DNA of 64,000 nucleotides from Collinsella aerofaciens. GTDB taxonomy: Bacteria > Actinomycetota > Coriobacteriia > Coriobacteriales > Coriobacteriaceae. This document shows, piece after piece, positions 58,301-64,000 of the stretch (positions within the stretch are counted from its first letter, which is position 1; the number at the start of each line of letters is the position of its first letter). The stretch spans positions 124,001-188,000 of the forward strand of contig NZ_JADNJQ010000001.1 of NCBI RefSeq assembly GCF_015555045.1. The letters run 5' to 3'. Position numbers and translations under genes: made by a program. The notes under the pieces were generated by a model, which searched no databases, was not told the origin of the DNA, and saw only the letters and a program-made list of their open reading frames with translations.

Positions 58301-58560
58301 TGGCCAACGTATTCAATGCCGAGACCTTTATCGAAGGCCTCATCGCCGGCGTCTTTGCCATCGTCGTCGTGGTGGCTGTGAGCTTTCCGGTTAATGCCTG
58401 GGCGCTTGCGGCCAAACAGGTCCCCAACCTGATGAGTCTGCCCGTGCAGGATGCGCTGGTGCTCATTGCAATTTCGGTGCTGTTGACGGTCGTTGCCGGC
58501 CTGCTGCCCGCTCGCAGCGCGTCCAAAAAGGACCCCGTGGAGGCCCTGCGCTCCGAATAA
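55306..58560 (+). CDS. Fused ABC ATPase-permease, MacB/FtsX type
   Basis: A 1084-residue protein, ATG 55306 with GAGAGG nine bases upstream. The ATPase (1-225) has Walker A GPSGSGKT (38-45), signature QLSGGQMQRVAIAR and Walker B IVLADEPTGAL. The first TM helix (GSIGIIGIAAILALSNGVNG) precedes a very large extracytoplasmic region (about 300-910) with Asp/Gly-rich repeats (GIDLSGLDIDLSGVGKDIDF) and a helical segment rich in Gln/Ala. Three C-terminal FtsX-type helices end in ARSASKKDPVEALRSE. It is likely an exporter or envelope-remodelling machine; the extracellular region is much larger than in standard MacB. Confidence 0.85.
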   Translation: MLELKSICKRYVTQSFTQVALDSVSLSFRDNEFVAILGPSGSGKTTMLNVIGGLDHFDSGDLLIDGISTKDFHDRDWDAYRNNRIGFVFQSYNLIPHQTILENVELALTLTGVGHAERRQRAREALEKVGLGEHVNKRPSQLSGGQMQRVAIARALINDPEIVLADEPTGALDSTTSVQVMDLLKDVARDRLVIMVTHNPELAYQYATRIVNLADGKITDDSDPFDVAKAVRREAKPTRKTSMSFVTALGLSARNLMTKKGRTAMTAFAGSIGIIGIAAILALSNGVNGYIKKVEEDTLSSYPLTISKQDYDLSSMMGGQGAVDDEASNGEDLSDDGTDGKAQGTDKIPVVTAVKDMFASVKSNDMTSFKAWLDAGGDGIDKEVNAIQYGYGVTPVVYRAGKGDEKPVRLVPNAMTEAMSGGASSAATVSMESMGTSVFNEMIDDQSLLDSQYDVVAGHWPTSANEAVMVLSSRGTVGDYTLYSIGALDINELNDLVNSAMTADGGVETPETGADFTYDDALSTTFKVLSPADAYRKNEETGMWTDMSGDADFMAAKVADGIDVHIVGVVQPNETANASALSPGIAYTHALTRQLMERAADSQIVQEQLAHPETDVFTGKSFDELQGEAKQGVDLGSMFSVDEAALKSAFSFDTPALSGAAGGMDLSGIDLSGLDIDLSGVGKDIDFSDIMAKAPTPDFSGIFDGLELTPEQMQQVGTLANQLFEGFLQSDQFKALTPDDLKDASKLAAAFSTYLESDTAAQQILAQLKALGGDALAERLQQAMTDYVQKQLAPYLQQAMDQVMKAISEQIASTVSSQLKAGAAGLMGQMATQMSSSIANLAGAMRVDASAFANAIHFNMDVEDLSSLMMSYAKASKLTYDNNLTTLGYADEADPISVKIFPRDFEAKERVLDHIDAYNKQVKAAGHDERAISYTDYMGIIMGSVTDIVNTISLVLIAFVSISLVVSSIMIGIITYISVLERKKEIGILRAIGASKRNVANVFNAETFIEGLIAGVFAIVVVVAVSFPVNAWALAAKQVPNLMSLPVQDALVLIAISVLLTVVAGLLPARSASKKDPVEALRSE

Positions 58561-58590
58561 TGTGACAAGGGACGGTCCCTTTGTCACATT
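58559..58590. repeat. 32-bp palindrome overlapping the ABC gene stop
   Basis: AATGTGACAAGGGAC and its near-complement GTCCCTTTGTCACATT flank one or two central bases. A degenerate copy lies at 60456-60486. It probably serves as terminator; the conserved TGTGACAAAGGGAC core in two places suggests a genomic repeat. Confidence 0.6.
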
Positions 58591-58606
58591 GAGCGGCTTG
58601 TGAATT

Positions 58607-58788
58607 CGAGGTCTAATACTTTTCCGAGAAGTGAACGAGTCAAAATGGACCCCCGAAGCGTCGACACTTTTGAGATGCAATTTCCTGCGGTTTTGATTGT
58701 TGAATCCTGCGGTTTTGGCGCCAGAAAATGTCGATGCTTCGGGGGTCAAAAAACGGTCGTTCACTTCTTGGAAAAGTATTAGACCTCG
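58607..58788. repeat. 182-bp giant hairpin element, copy 1
   Basis: Outer arms of 32 bp (58607-58638 and 58757-58788) differ at one position; they start CGAGGTCTAATAC and share the inner part TTTTCC...GAAGTGAACGA. A second pair of arms, 58648-58666 and 58729-58747 (GACCCCCGAAGC, TCGACA), lies inside. The loop holds two direct copies of CCTGCGGTTTT (58684 and 58706). Copy 2 lies at 60189 with the same length and layout but inverted. No coding capacity. Confidence 0.8.
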
Positions 58789-58831
58789 AGATATAGACGA
58801 TGTTCGCGAGCGAAAATTAGAGCGTAAGCCT

Positions 58832-59965
58832 TTAGTTCTTCTTTGCAGAGAGCATAAGCCTAATTTCCGGATGGGTGTATTCGTCGAACTCTTCTTTGGG
58901 CTCGGTGTCAAAGGTGTAGTACGACTTGATGGATTCGTCCTCTGCCTTGATGCTGATTTCTTCATATAGGGATCCGGCTAAAAATGCCTGTTTAAATTCA
59001 TCCGACAGGCTGTATGGCGTGAGGAGGTCCGGTGTGGCAACGGAAATGTCCAACCCGTTGAGCGGGGCGCAGAGCGTCGCGATATCCTGCTCGGCGCGGG
59101 CGAGGTTGTCTGCGAGGCTTGCCTCGGGGTCGATCTGACTGGTGTAATCGACGTCCGTGAGCATGCCGTCTGCATCAAAAGAAAGGTAGACATAGGCCGC
59201 TTGAGCGCCGAGGTCATTGTCGCGTAGATAGCCGATAATGCGGTAGCCGTAGTCGTGATACGACTCGTATGGGTCGTCTGCTGCGACGCGTTCGCACGCG
59301 GGCTCCAAGGCATCTTGCGCGATGGCGAGCTGCTCGGCGGCTGCAGCCTTTCTTGCCTGAAGCTCGTTATTTCCCTGGACAAACTGCGGGATGTAGACAC
59401 CAAGCAGCACAATGGCGGGCACTGCGATGAGCGCGATAATCTGTTTCTTGGCGCTCGGAATCGCAACGCCGTATGCAGCCGCCATGGCCTCGGCATTGCT
59501 CGAGGTCTCGGCCAGCACGTCTGCCGCCGTGGTGACTGTCCCCACGGCGCTGGCGACCTCGGCGGCACCGCCCAGGTTGCGCGCGAGATCGTTGTCGCTG
59601 TTCTTGAGCAGGCGGCCGGCAGCTTGCGTGGCAAGTACGCCGGCGACCTCCGCGGAACGGTCCTTGTTGGTCTGGGCTACCGCAAGCCTGCCCTGCAGCT
59701 CCTTCCACTGTTTGCCCTGCATTCCAAAGCGTGGTGCAAGGGCGCAATAGCAAAAGATGACGAGCTCGATTACGGTGAGTGCGATGGCGGTATATATGCC
59801 CGCGGGTTGGAATTCCTTTTGGTGGAACGCGATATCGTTGATCATTTGGAGCGGCAACATCAACAGGCATGCTACGAACGACATGATGAGTGCGGTCGCT
59901 GCGATCTTGGGGTACATGCAGTACCGCTGGATGCGTTTCTTTTCTCGTTCGGTGAGCTGCTGCAT
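58832..59965 (-). CDS. Membrane protein of unknown function
   Basis: A 377-residue protein (start 59965 with GAGG upstream; 59983 is an in-frame alternative). Two TM helices near the N-terminus (ATALIMSFVACLLMLPL, IYTAIALTVIELVIFCYCAL) are followed by a helical cytoplasmic region with GGAAEVASAVGTVTTAADVL. A third TM helix (IIALIAVPAIVLLGVYIPQF) precedes an extracytoplasmic domain ending in LMLSAKKN. No family is recognised. It is flanked on both sides by the 182-bp hairpin elements, which may be coincidental or mark a mobile unit. Confidence 0.65.
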   Translation of the reverse strand: MQQLTEREKKRIQRYCMYPKIAATALIMSFVACLLMLPLQMINDIAFHQKEFQPAGIYTAIALTVIELVIFCYCALAPRFGMQGKQWKELQGRLAVAQTNKDRSAEVAGVLATQAAGRLLKNSDNDLARNLGGAAEVASAVGTVTTAADVLAETSSNAEAMAAAYGVAIPSAKKQIIALIAVPAIVLLGVYIPQFVQGNNELQARKAAAAEQLAIAQDALEPACERVAADDPYESYHDYGYRIIGYLRDNDLGAQAAYVYLSFDADGMLTDVDYTSQIDPEASLADNLARAEQDIATLCAPLNGLDISVATPDLLTPYSLSDEFKQAFLAGSLYEEISIKAEDESIKSYYTFDTEPKEEFDEYTHPEIRLMLSAKKN

Positions 59966-60188
59966 GGGGGCCTCGACTCTCATCGTTTTTGGGCGATGTG
60001 CACGCGCTCTTGAGTATAGATGAGTGGAGGGTGTCTGTTGTTCAGACATAGCGGTCAACAGCATGCTGTTGGCGATCGTTTGATCGCGAACGTCGTCTTT
60101 TGGAGCATGAAGCCGCTGTCATGGGGCAAATGACGCGCAAGGGGGGTGTCGTGGGACAGCCTCTCGCTGTTTGTGAGCGCCAGCAAAT

Positions 60189-60370
60189 CGAAGGTGAATG
60201 GTTTCCCGAGAAGTGAACGACCTAATTTGGACCCCTGAAGCACCCACATTTTTCGACGCTAAAACCGCAGGATTTGAGTGATAAAACCGCAGGAATTGGC
60301 CTTCCAAAAGTGTCGATGCATCGAGGGTCCGATTTCACTCGTTCACTTCGCGGAAAACCATTCACCTTCG
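60189..60370. repeat. 182-bp giant hairpin element, copy 2
   Basis: Outer arms 60189-60220 and 60339-60370 start CGAAGGTGAATGG, different from copy 1, yet pair with each other with only two mismatches. Inner GGACCC arms (60229 and 60325) pair more loosely. The loop contains AAAACCGCAGG twice (60261 and 60283; 22-bp spacing as in copy 1), i.e. copy 1 reversed. Same total length as copy 1. Confidence 0.8.
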
Positions 60371-60420
60371 TTGCATGAGGCGCCGGATGGAAGGGTGATT
60401 ATCGTCAAGCTGCTGCCTCT

Positions 60421-60486
60421 GCCTTGTGAATCATCTGGAGCACAAGGCATAATGCATGTAACAAGGGGGCGGTTCCTTTGTCACAT
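60421..60486. repeat. Two hairpins ahead of the dus gene
   Basis: GCCTTGTG (60421-60428) pairs with CACAAGGC (60441-60448). Then ATGTAACAAGGGG (60456) pairs with CCTTTGTCACAT (ending 60486), a degenerate copy of the palindrome at 58559. Confidence 0.55.
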
Positions 60487-60509
60487 CCGTTGATATGAGA
60501 GAAGAGTAG

Positions 60510-61463
60510 ATGATTCTTTCGCTTGCCCCTATGGAGGGGATTACCGGGCATGTGTTCCGTCGCGTGCATGCGGAGTGCTTCGGCGCACTCGATTGCTATT
60601 ACACGCCGTTTTTGCCGCCGCCGCGGGTGGGCAACCGCTTTGGCGGCAAGGCGTTTAAGGAGATCGATCCTGCCAATAACCAGGGGCTTAACGTAGTGCC
60701 TCAGCTGATGTCCAAGAACGCGGACGAGTTTGTGTGGGCGGCACAGGTGCTCGCCGACATGGGCTATCGCGAGGTCAATCTCAACTTGGGTTGCCCCTCG
60801 GGGACGGTTGTCGCCAAGGGCAAGGGCTCGGGTTTCTTGCGTAATCTCGACGAACTTGAGGTGTTCTTGAGCGACGTGTGCGAACGCTCGCCGTTGCCGG
60901 TATCGGTCAAGACCAGGCTGGGGCTGGAGAGTGACGACGAATACGAGCGCGTGCTCGATCTGTATTGCCGCATACCGTTGGCAGAGCTGATCGTGCACCC
61001 GCGCGTACAAAAGGACCGCTATACGGGCACGCCGCGCAAGGAGTTTTATGGCGAGACGCTGGAGCGCGCGCCGTTTCCGGTCGCCTATAACGGTGACATT
61101 TTTGATCTTGAGGATATGGACGCGCTGGTTGAGGCCTATCCCGGTACACGCCATGTGATGCTGGGGCGTGGCTTGCTTGCGAACCCCGCGTTGGCTCGCA
61201 TGGTCAAGGGCGGCCCTGCTGCAACGGCTGCTGAGCTGCAGCGCTTCCACGACACGCTGTTTGCGGCATATGCAGAAGAGATTGGCGGTAATGCGGTCTT
61301 TCGCATGAAGGAGTGGTGGTTCTACGCCAAATGCGCCTTCGCCGACCCCGCTACCGTCCACAAGCTCGTGCGCAAGACTAAAAAGGTCGACGAATACCGC
61401 GCCGCCGTCGATCGCGTCTTTCGCGAGCAGCCACTTGCGCCCATAGCCCGCTTCCACAGTTAG
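60510..61463 (+). CDS. dus: tRNA-dihydrouridine synthase
   Basis: A 317-residue FMN enzyme: APMEGITGHVFRRV at the N-terminus, NVVPQLMSKNADEF, then NLNLGCPSGTVVAKGKGSGF with catalytic Cys95. SVKTRLGLESDDEY, LIVHPRVQKDRYTG and VAYNGDIFD complete the barrel. HVMLGRGLLANPAL is the phosphate-binding end. It reduces uridines in tRNA. The RBS is weak (GAGAAGAG). The upstream palindromic hairpins lie within 25 bases of the gene. Confidence 0.88.
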   Translation: MILSLAPMEGITGHVFRRVHAECFGALDCYYTPFLPPPRVGNRFGGKAFKEIDPANNQGLNVVPQLMSKNADEFVWAAQVLADMGYREVNLNLGCPSGTVVAKGKGSGFLRNLDELEVFLSDVCERSPLPVSVKTRLGLESDDEYERVLDLYCRIPLAELIVHPRVQKDRYTGTPRKEFYGETLERAPFPVAYNGDIFDLEDMDALVEAYPGTRHVMLGRGLLANPALARMVKGGPAATAAELQRFHDTLFAAYAEEIGGNAVFRMKEWWFYAKCAFADPATVHKLVRKTKKVDEYRAAVDRVFREQPLAPIARFHS

Positions 61464-61470
61464 CTAGTCA

Positions 61471-61514
61471 TTGGGGACGTTCTTTAACGACTAGTCATTT
61501 AAGAACGTCCCCAA
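61471..61514. terminator. Bidirectional terminator
   Basis: TTGGGGACGTTCTT (61471-61484) pairs exactly with AAGAACGTCCCCAA (61501-61514). It lies between the convergent dus and glutaredoxin genes. Confidence 0.7.
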
Positions 61515-61527
61515 CGACTCTGTTGCA

Positions 61528-61773
61528 CTAGAGCAGGTTCTCCTGTGCCCATGCGATGATGTCGCTCGATTCGTAGAGTGGTTTGCCGTCGATGAACAGG
61601 CAGGGAACCTGGCGTTTTCCGCCGATGGAGATGAGTGTCTGTTCGGCATCGGAATCGGTCGAGATATTGCGCTCGGGAATGGTCACGCCGTTATCGGCCA
61701 AAAAGTGCTTGACCTTTATGCAATACGGGCAGCCGGTCATAACGTACAGCTCGAGCTCATGATCAGTAGCCAT
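61528..61773 (-). CDS. Glutaredoxin-like protein
   Basis: An 81-residue protein, ATG 61773 after TTGGAGACCT. LELYVMTGCPYCIKVKHFL carries the CPYC active site (15-18), RQVPCLFIDGKPLYESSDII has the cis-Pro and glutathione-site residues. It reduces disulfides or delivers electrons to partners. It is a standalone gene next to the TipAS-type regulator, possibly in one transcript, since the gap is about 50 bases. Confidence 0.87.
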   Translation of the reverse strand: MATDHELELYVMTGCPYCIKVKHFLADNGVTIPERNISTDSDAEQTLISIGGKRQVPCLFIDGKPLYESSDIIAWAQENLL

Positions 61774-61824
61774 AGGTCTCCAATCGGTTGAGGTTTTGAT
61801 TGAAATACCCAAAGCCGCCGCGGT

Positions 61825-62652
61825 CTATGCGCGCGTCAACGACGACTCGATGGCCTGTACCAGAAACGCCGTGGCTCCGGTGCCGCAGGGCTTGTCGTAG
61901 TAGTCGATAAAGCGCTGATCGGCAAGATAGCCGTGGGCGAGGCCCAGGTGTGCTTCGTCCTGGGGTTCGCGTCCCCAGTTGAGACCAATCCAACGACGAT
62001 GCATCGCGACAAGCTTGCGAGCCTCGCTTCCATCCGCATCGCCGTCGCCCATGGCAATCGAGAGCTGACCCAGAATAGCGCGTTCAAGTTCCTTCATGTC
62101 GTTCCATGTCTCGGGGTCCATGTCCAGCAGCGCTTCGTTTGCCGCATCGATAGCCTCATCGCCATAGCGCGCCCGGGCTTCGGCACCGTGGCGCTCCTCG
62201 TTTTCCTGCACGGTGCGCCAGCGCTCCAGTTGCGGCAGGACGGCGCCCATGAGCGAGACGGCTTCGTCGAGCGACATGCCGGTGTTTTGCGCCAGCCGCG
62301 GGGCACAATCCTCAATCATCGCCTCCATGGTGGTGTCGTAGGTGTACTTGCCGTGGTCGTAGCACCACTTGCAGTAATGGTCGGTCGTGGCGCCCGTGGC
62401 GTCGGTGCCGCAGTCGTCGGGCGTGAGTATCATGCCGCAGCTCTGGCAATAATGCTCGGGCATTTCGAGCAGGTGGGGCAGCGGCTCTCCGGTTACGGCG
62501 GCAATGAGCTTCATCATGTCGATACCCGGGGTGACTTCGCCGCGCTCCCAACGGCTGACGGCTTGGCGTGTGACGAAGAGCTTGGTGGCGAGCTGCTCCT
62601 GGGTAAGGTGATGGGCGCGACGGACAGCGATGAGCTTTTCTGCAAAGGCCAT
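61825..62652 (-). CDS. XRE-type regulator with zinc ribbon and TipAS-like domain
   Basis: A 275-residue protein. HTH (3-57): LIAVRRAHHLTQEQLATKLF, TRQAVSRWERGEVTPGIDMM. A zinc ribbon follows, with Cys69/Cys72 and Cys94/Cys97 (HYCQSCGMIL, HYCKWCYDHG). The C-terminal TipAS-like domain has HLGLAHGYLADQRFIDYYD. TipAS domains bind thiopeptides and other drug-like compounds in streptomycetes. The combination suggests a ligand-sensing repressor; the target is unknown. Confidence 0.8.
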   Translation of the reverse strand: MAFAEKLIAVRRAHHLTQEQLATKLFVTRQAVSRWERGEVTPGIDMMKLIAAVTGEPLPHLLEMPEHYCQSCGMILTPDDCGTDATGATTDHYCKWCYDHGKYTYDTTMEAMIEDCAPRLAQNTGMSLDEAVSLMGAVLPQLERWRTVQENEERHGAEARARYGDEAIDAANEALLDMDPETWNDMKELERAILGQLSIAMGDGDADGSEARKLVAMHRRWIGLNWGREPQDEAHLGLAHGYLADQRFIDYYDKPCGTGATAFLVQAIESSLTRA

Positions 62653-62780
62653 AGCGGCTCCTTTCTGCTGGTTGGCGGCTTAAGCATACGCGGCAGCAGG
62701 TGCCCTTCCAAGCAACCGTTGGTTGCACGACGGGGGACCGCGGCGAAGAATTGCGCGCAACGCCCCACACCTTCATGCCG

Positions 62781-62794
62781 TACAATGGCCGGCA
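62781..62794 (+). promoter_or_regulatory. -10 box suggesting a leaderless trmO transcript
   Basis: TACAAT at 62781-62786 is seven bases before the ATG at 62794, and no Shine-Dalgarno sequence is present. The likely transcription start therefore coincides with the start codon. No good -35 was seen. Confidence 0.45.
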
Positions 62795-63531
62795 TGGAAC
62801 CTATTGCACACATACATACCGATCTGCCGCAGAAGTTCGGCATTCCGCGCAACAGCTTTTTGGCGCCTCATCTACAGGGACGAATCGTCTTTGAGCCGGA
62901 ATTTGCCTCCAACGCGGCGGTTGAGGGTCTGGGCTCCTTCTCTCACCTATGGCTGCTGTGGCGCTTCGAAAACGGAACGCCCGGCGGCACGGCTAAGGAC
63001 ATAGCCGCCGATGCCAAGACGCGGGACAGGTCCGGAACCAACGCAAAATGGTCGAAGACCGTGCGTCCGCCGCGTCTGGGCGGAGCCGAGCGCGTGGGTG
63101 TCTTTGCCACGCGCAGTCCGTTTCGCCCTAATCCCATCGGGCTCACCTGCGTTAAGCTCGACCGCGTGGAGCTTACCGACGACGGCCCCATCATCCATGT
63201 GCTGGGGGCCGATCTGCGCGACGGCACGCCCATCTACGATATCAAGCCCTACATCCCGTTTGCGGACTGCCACCCGGATGCGACCGGCGGCTGGATTGAG
63301 GGTGCTCCGTGGCAAGAGCTCGATGTTGAGTTTCCACAAGCGCTGCAGGATATGGTCCCGCCCGCAAAGCTCCCCGGCTTGGTCGAGGTCCTTTGCCAAG
63401 ATCCGCGCCGCGCGGGCAGCAAGCACGAGCCAAACCGCGTTTACCACTTAGCTTATGCTGGGCTCGACATATCTTTTACGGTCGATAAAACCCAGCTAAC
63501 CGTAGTCGCCGTCAACGACGCGCAAGACTAA
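62794..63531 (+). CDS. trmO: TrmO-family tRNA methyltransferase
   Basis: A 245-residue protein; start ATG 62794, or 62785 in frame (MAG...). HIHTDLPQKFGIPRNSFLAP, then SHLWLLWRFENG, VRPPRLGGAERVGVFATRSP, FRPNPIGLTCVKLDRVE and LRDGTPIYDIKPYIPFAD match TrmO (YaeB), which methylates N6-threonylcarbamoyladenosine-37 of tRNA. The C-terminal part (HEPNRVYHLAYAGLDISFTV) is the YaeB-type extension. The gene is likely translated from a leaderless mRNA. Confidence 0.88.
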   Translation: MEPIAHIHTDLPQKFGIPRNSFLAPHLQGRIVFEPEFASNAAVEGLGSFSHLWLLWRFENGTPGGTAKDIAADAKTRDRSGTNAKWSKTVRPPRLGGAERVGVFATRSPFRPNPIGLTCVKLDRVELTDDGPIIHVLGADLRDGTPIYDIKPYIPFADCHPDATGGWIEGAPWQELDVEFPQALQDMVPPAKLPGLVEVLCQDPRRAGSKHEPNRVYHLAYAGLDISFTVDKTQLTVVAVNDAQD

Positions 63532-63643
63532 CCAGTCATTCGTCTGAACCCGTCAAATTAAGCGCCAAGCCCCATGTCAAAATCGCCCATGCTGGTGGAC
63601 AATAACGCCTACCAAAATAGTCCGCTTTGCATGGGAGCTCAGC

Positions 63644-64000
63644 ATGAAATACGACTTTAGCTCGCTTATCGACCGCCACGGCATGGATGCCATCGCCGTT
63701 GACTCTTGGGGCGAGATCCCCGGTATGGCTCCGAACGCACCCGACGAGGGCTTCGACCGCATTCCCATGTGGGTGGCCGACATGAACTTCGCCACGGTGC
63801 CCACGGCTCAGGAGTACATCATCAAGCGCGCTCAGCACCCCATGTTTGGCTACTTCAATCCGCGTCCCGAGTACTTCGACCGCATCATCGAATGGCAGAG
63901 CCGTCGCAACGGCGTTGAGGACTTGGCGCCGGAGCATATCGGCTACGAAAACGGCGTGCTGGGCGGTGTCGTGTCGACGCTACGCGCGTATGTCCAGCCA
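63644..64000 (+). CDS. MalY/PatB-type aminotransferase, N-terminal part
   Basis: The frame from ATG 63644 (ATGGGAGCTCAGC upstream) is open to the window end. KYDFSSLIDRHGMDAIAVDS then FDRIPMWVADMNFATVPTAQ, FGYFNPRPEYFDRIIEWQS and RRNGVEDLAPEHIGYENGVL are the standard N-terminal signature of PLP-dependent MalY/PatB cystathionine beta-lyases. The Lys-PLP region lies beyond the window. It is likely a C-S lyase in methionine or sulfur metabolism. Confidence 0.85.
   Translation, partial: MKYDFSSLIDRHGMDAIAVDSWGEIPGMAPNAPDEGFDRIPMWVADMNFATVPTAQEYIIKRAQHPMFGYFNPRPEYFDRIIEWQSRRNGVEDLAPEHIGYENGVLGGVVSTLRAYVQP

Noticed and set aside
58288-58965. Open frame crossing the first 182-bp hairpin element
   Set aside because: It reads through the hairpin and into the ABC gene on the antisense strand; no start signal.
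1-64000. Search for tRNA, rRNA, integrase and transposase genes
   Set aside because: No T-loop-like clusters or rRNA sequence were recognised by eye, and no tyrosine/serine recombinase or transposase motifs appear in any plausible frame; a tRNAscan or HMM search could still find a missed case.

Overview
The window looks like a Coriobacteriia chromosome, most likely Collinsella: GC-rich actinobacterial genes, a TipAS-type regulator, a CD1871A/4Fe-4S/TlpA redox cluster, a second type II topoisomerase pair, large cell-wall-anchored proteins, and many intergenic hairpins. This assignment rests on gene content and composition; no rRNA or tRNA gene was seen to confirm it.

Region 1, about 1-26.6 kb, is a mobile island. 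It opens on a chimeric junction near base 100, where a truncated SAM methyltransferase meets a truncated PLD/SNF2-type helicase, and it closes on the C-terminal remnant of an MTA/SAH nucleosidase at 26.36-26.61 kb. Inside lies a conjugative element of very high GC. Its parts are a YraN-like protein, ParA/ParB with upstream palindromes, a structured oriT candidate, a MobC-like protein and relaxase, then a long minus-strand transfer operon (22.8 down to 7.1 kb). That operon encodes two excisionase-like proteins, a winged-helix replication-type protein with 33-bp repeats in its gene, a DnaC-like ATPase, PcfB, VirD4, Maff2/VirB2-like, PrgI, VirB4, a two-domain peptidoglycan hydrolase, a VirB6-like membrane protein, a VaFE-repeat surface protein and a class B sortase. 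No integrase or transposase is visible. Accessory cargo follows at 23.5-26.3 kb: a YjdF-family gene with a structured leader, and an Abi_2/HEPN gene with two tandem structured terminator-like units.

Region 2, 26.8-34.4 kb, is a carbohydrate operon. It encodes a LevR-like PRD regulator, mannose-family PTS components IIB, IIC, IID and IIA, a DUF2961/GH172 glycosidase and a ROK fructokinase-like kinase. The likely substrate is a fructose- or arabinofuranose-containing oligosaccharide.

Region 3, 34.4-40.2 kb, is a patchwork of acquired pieces. It has three methyltransferase genes of visibly lower GC behind a DtxR-like operator, a ToxN/AbiQ-like toxin with a structured leader, a second, 5'-truncated yjdF copy, a PH-domain membrane protein, a frameshifted gene and a DUF4143-ATPase fragment.

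Region 4, 40.2-64 kb, is mostly chromosomal backbone. It carries an NAD(P)H-flavin oxidoreductase, topoisomerase subunits A and B, a 1450-residue exported surface protein next to a frameshifted LuxR regulator, and a two-component system divergent from a CD1871A, 4Fe-4S and TlpA lipoprotein set. It continues with a MacB/FtsX-type ABC transporter, a membrane protein flanked by two 182-bp giant hairpin elements, a tRNA-dihydrouridine synthase, a glutaredoxin, the TipAS-like regulator, TrmO and the start of a MalY/PatB aminotransferase.

The most unusual signals are the paired 182-bp hairpin elements with different but self-complementary outer arms, the 33-bp repeat array inside the replication-type gene, the tandem structured units beside the HEPN Abi gene, and three identical 15-bp palindromes scattered through the transfer operon.
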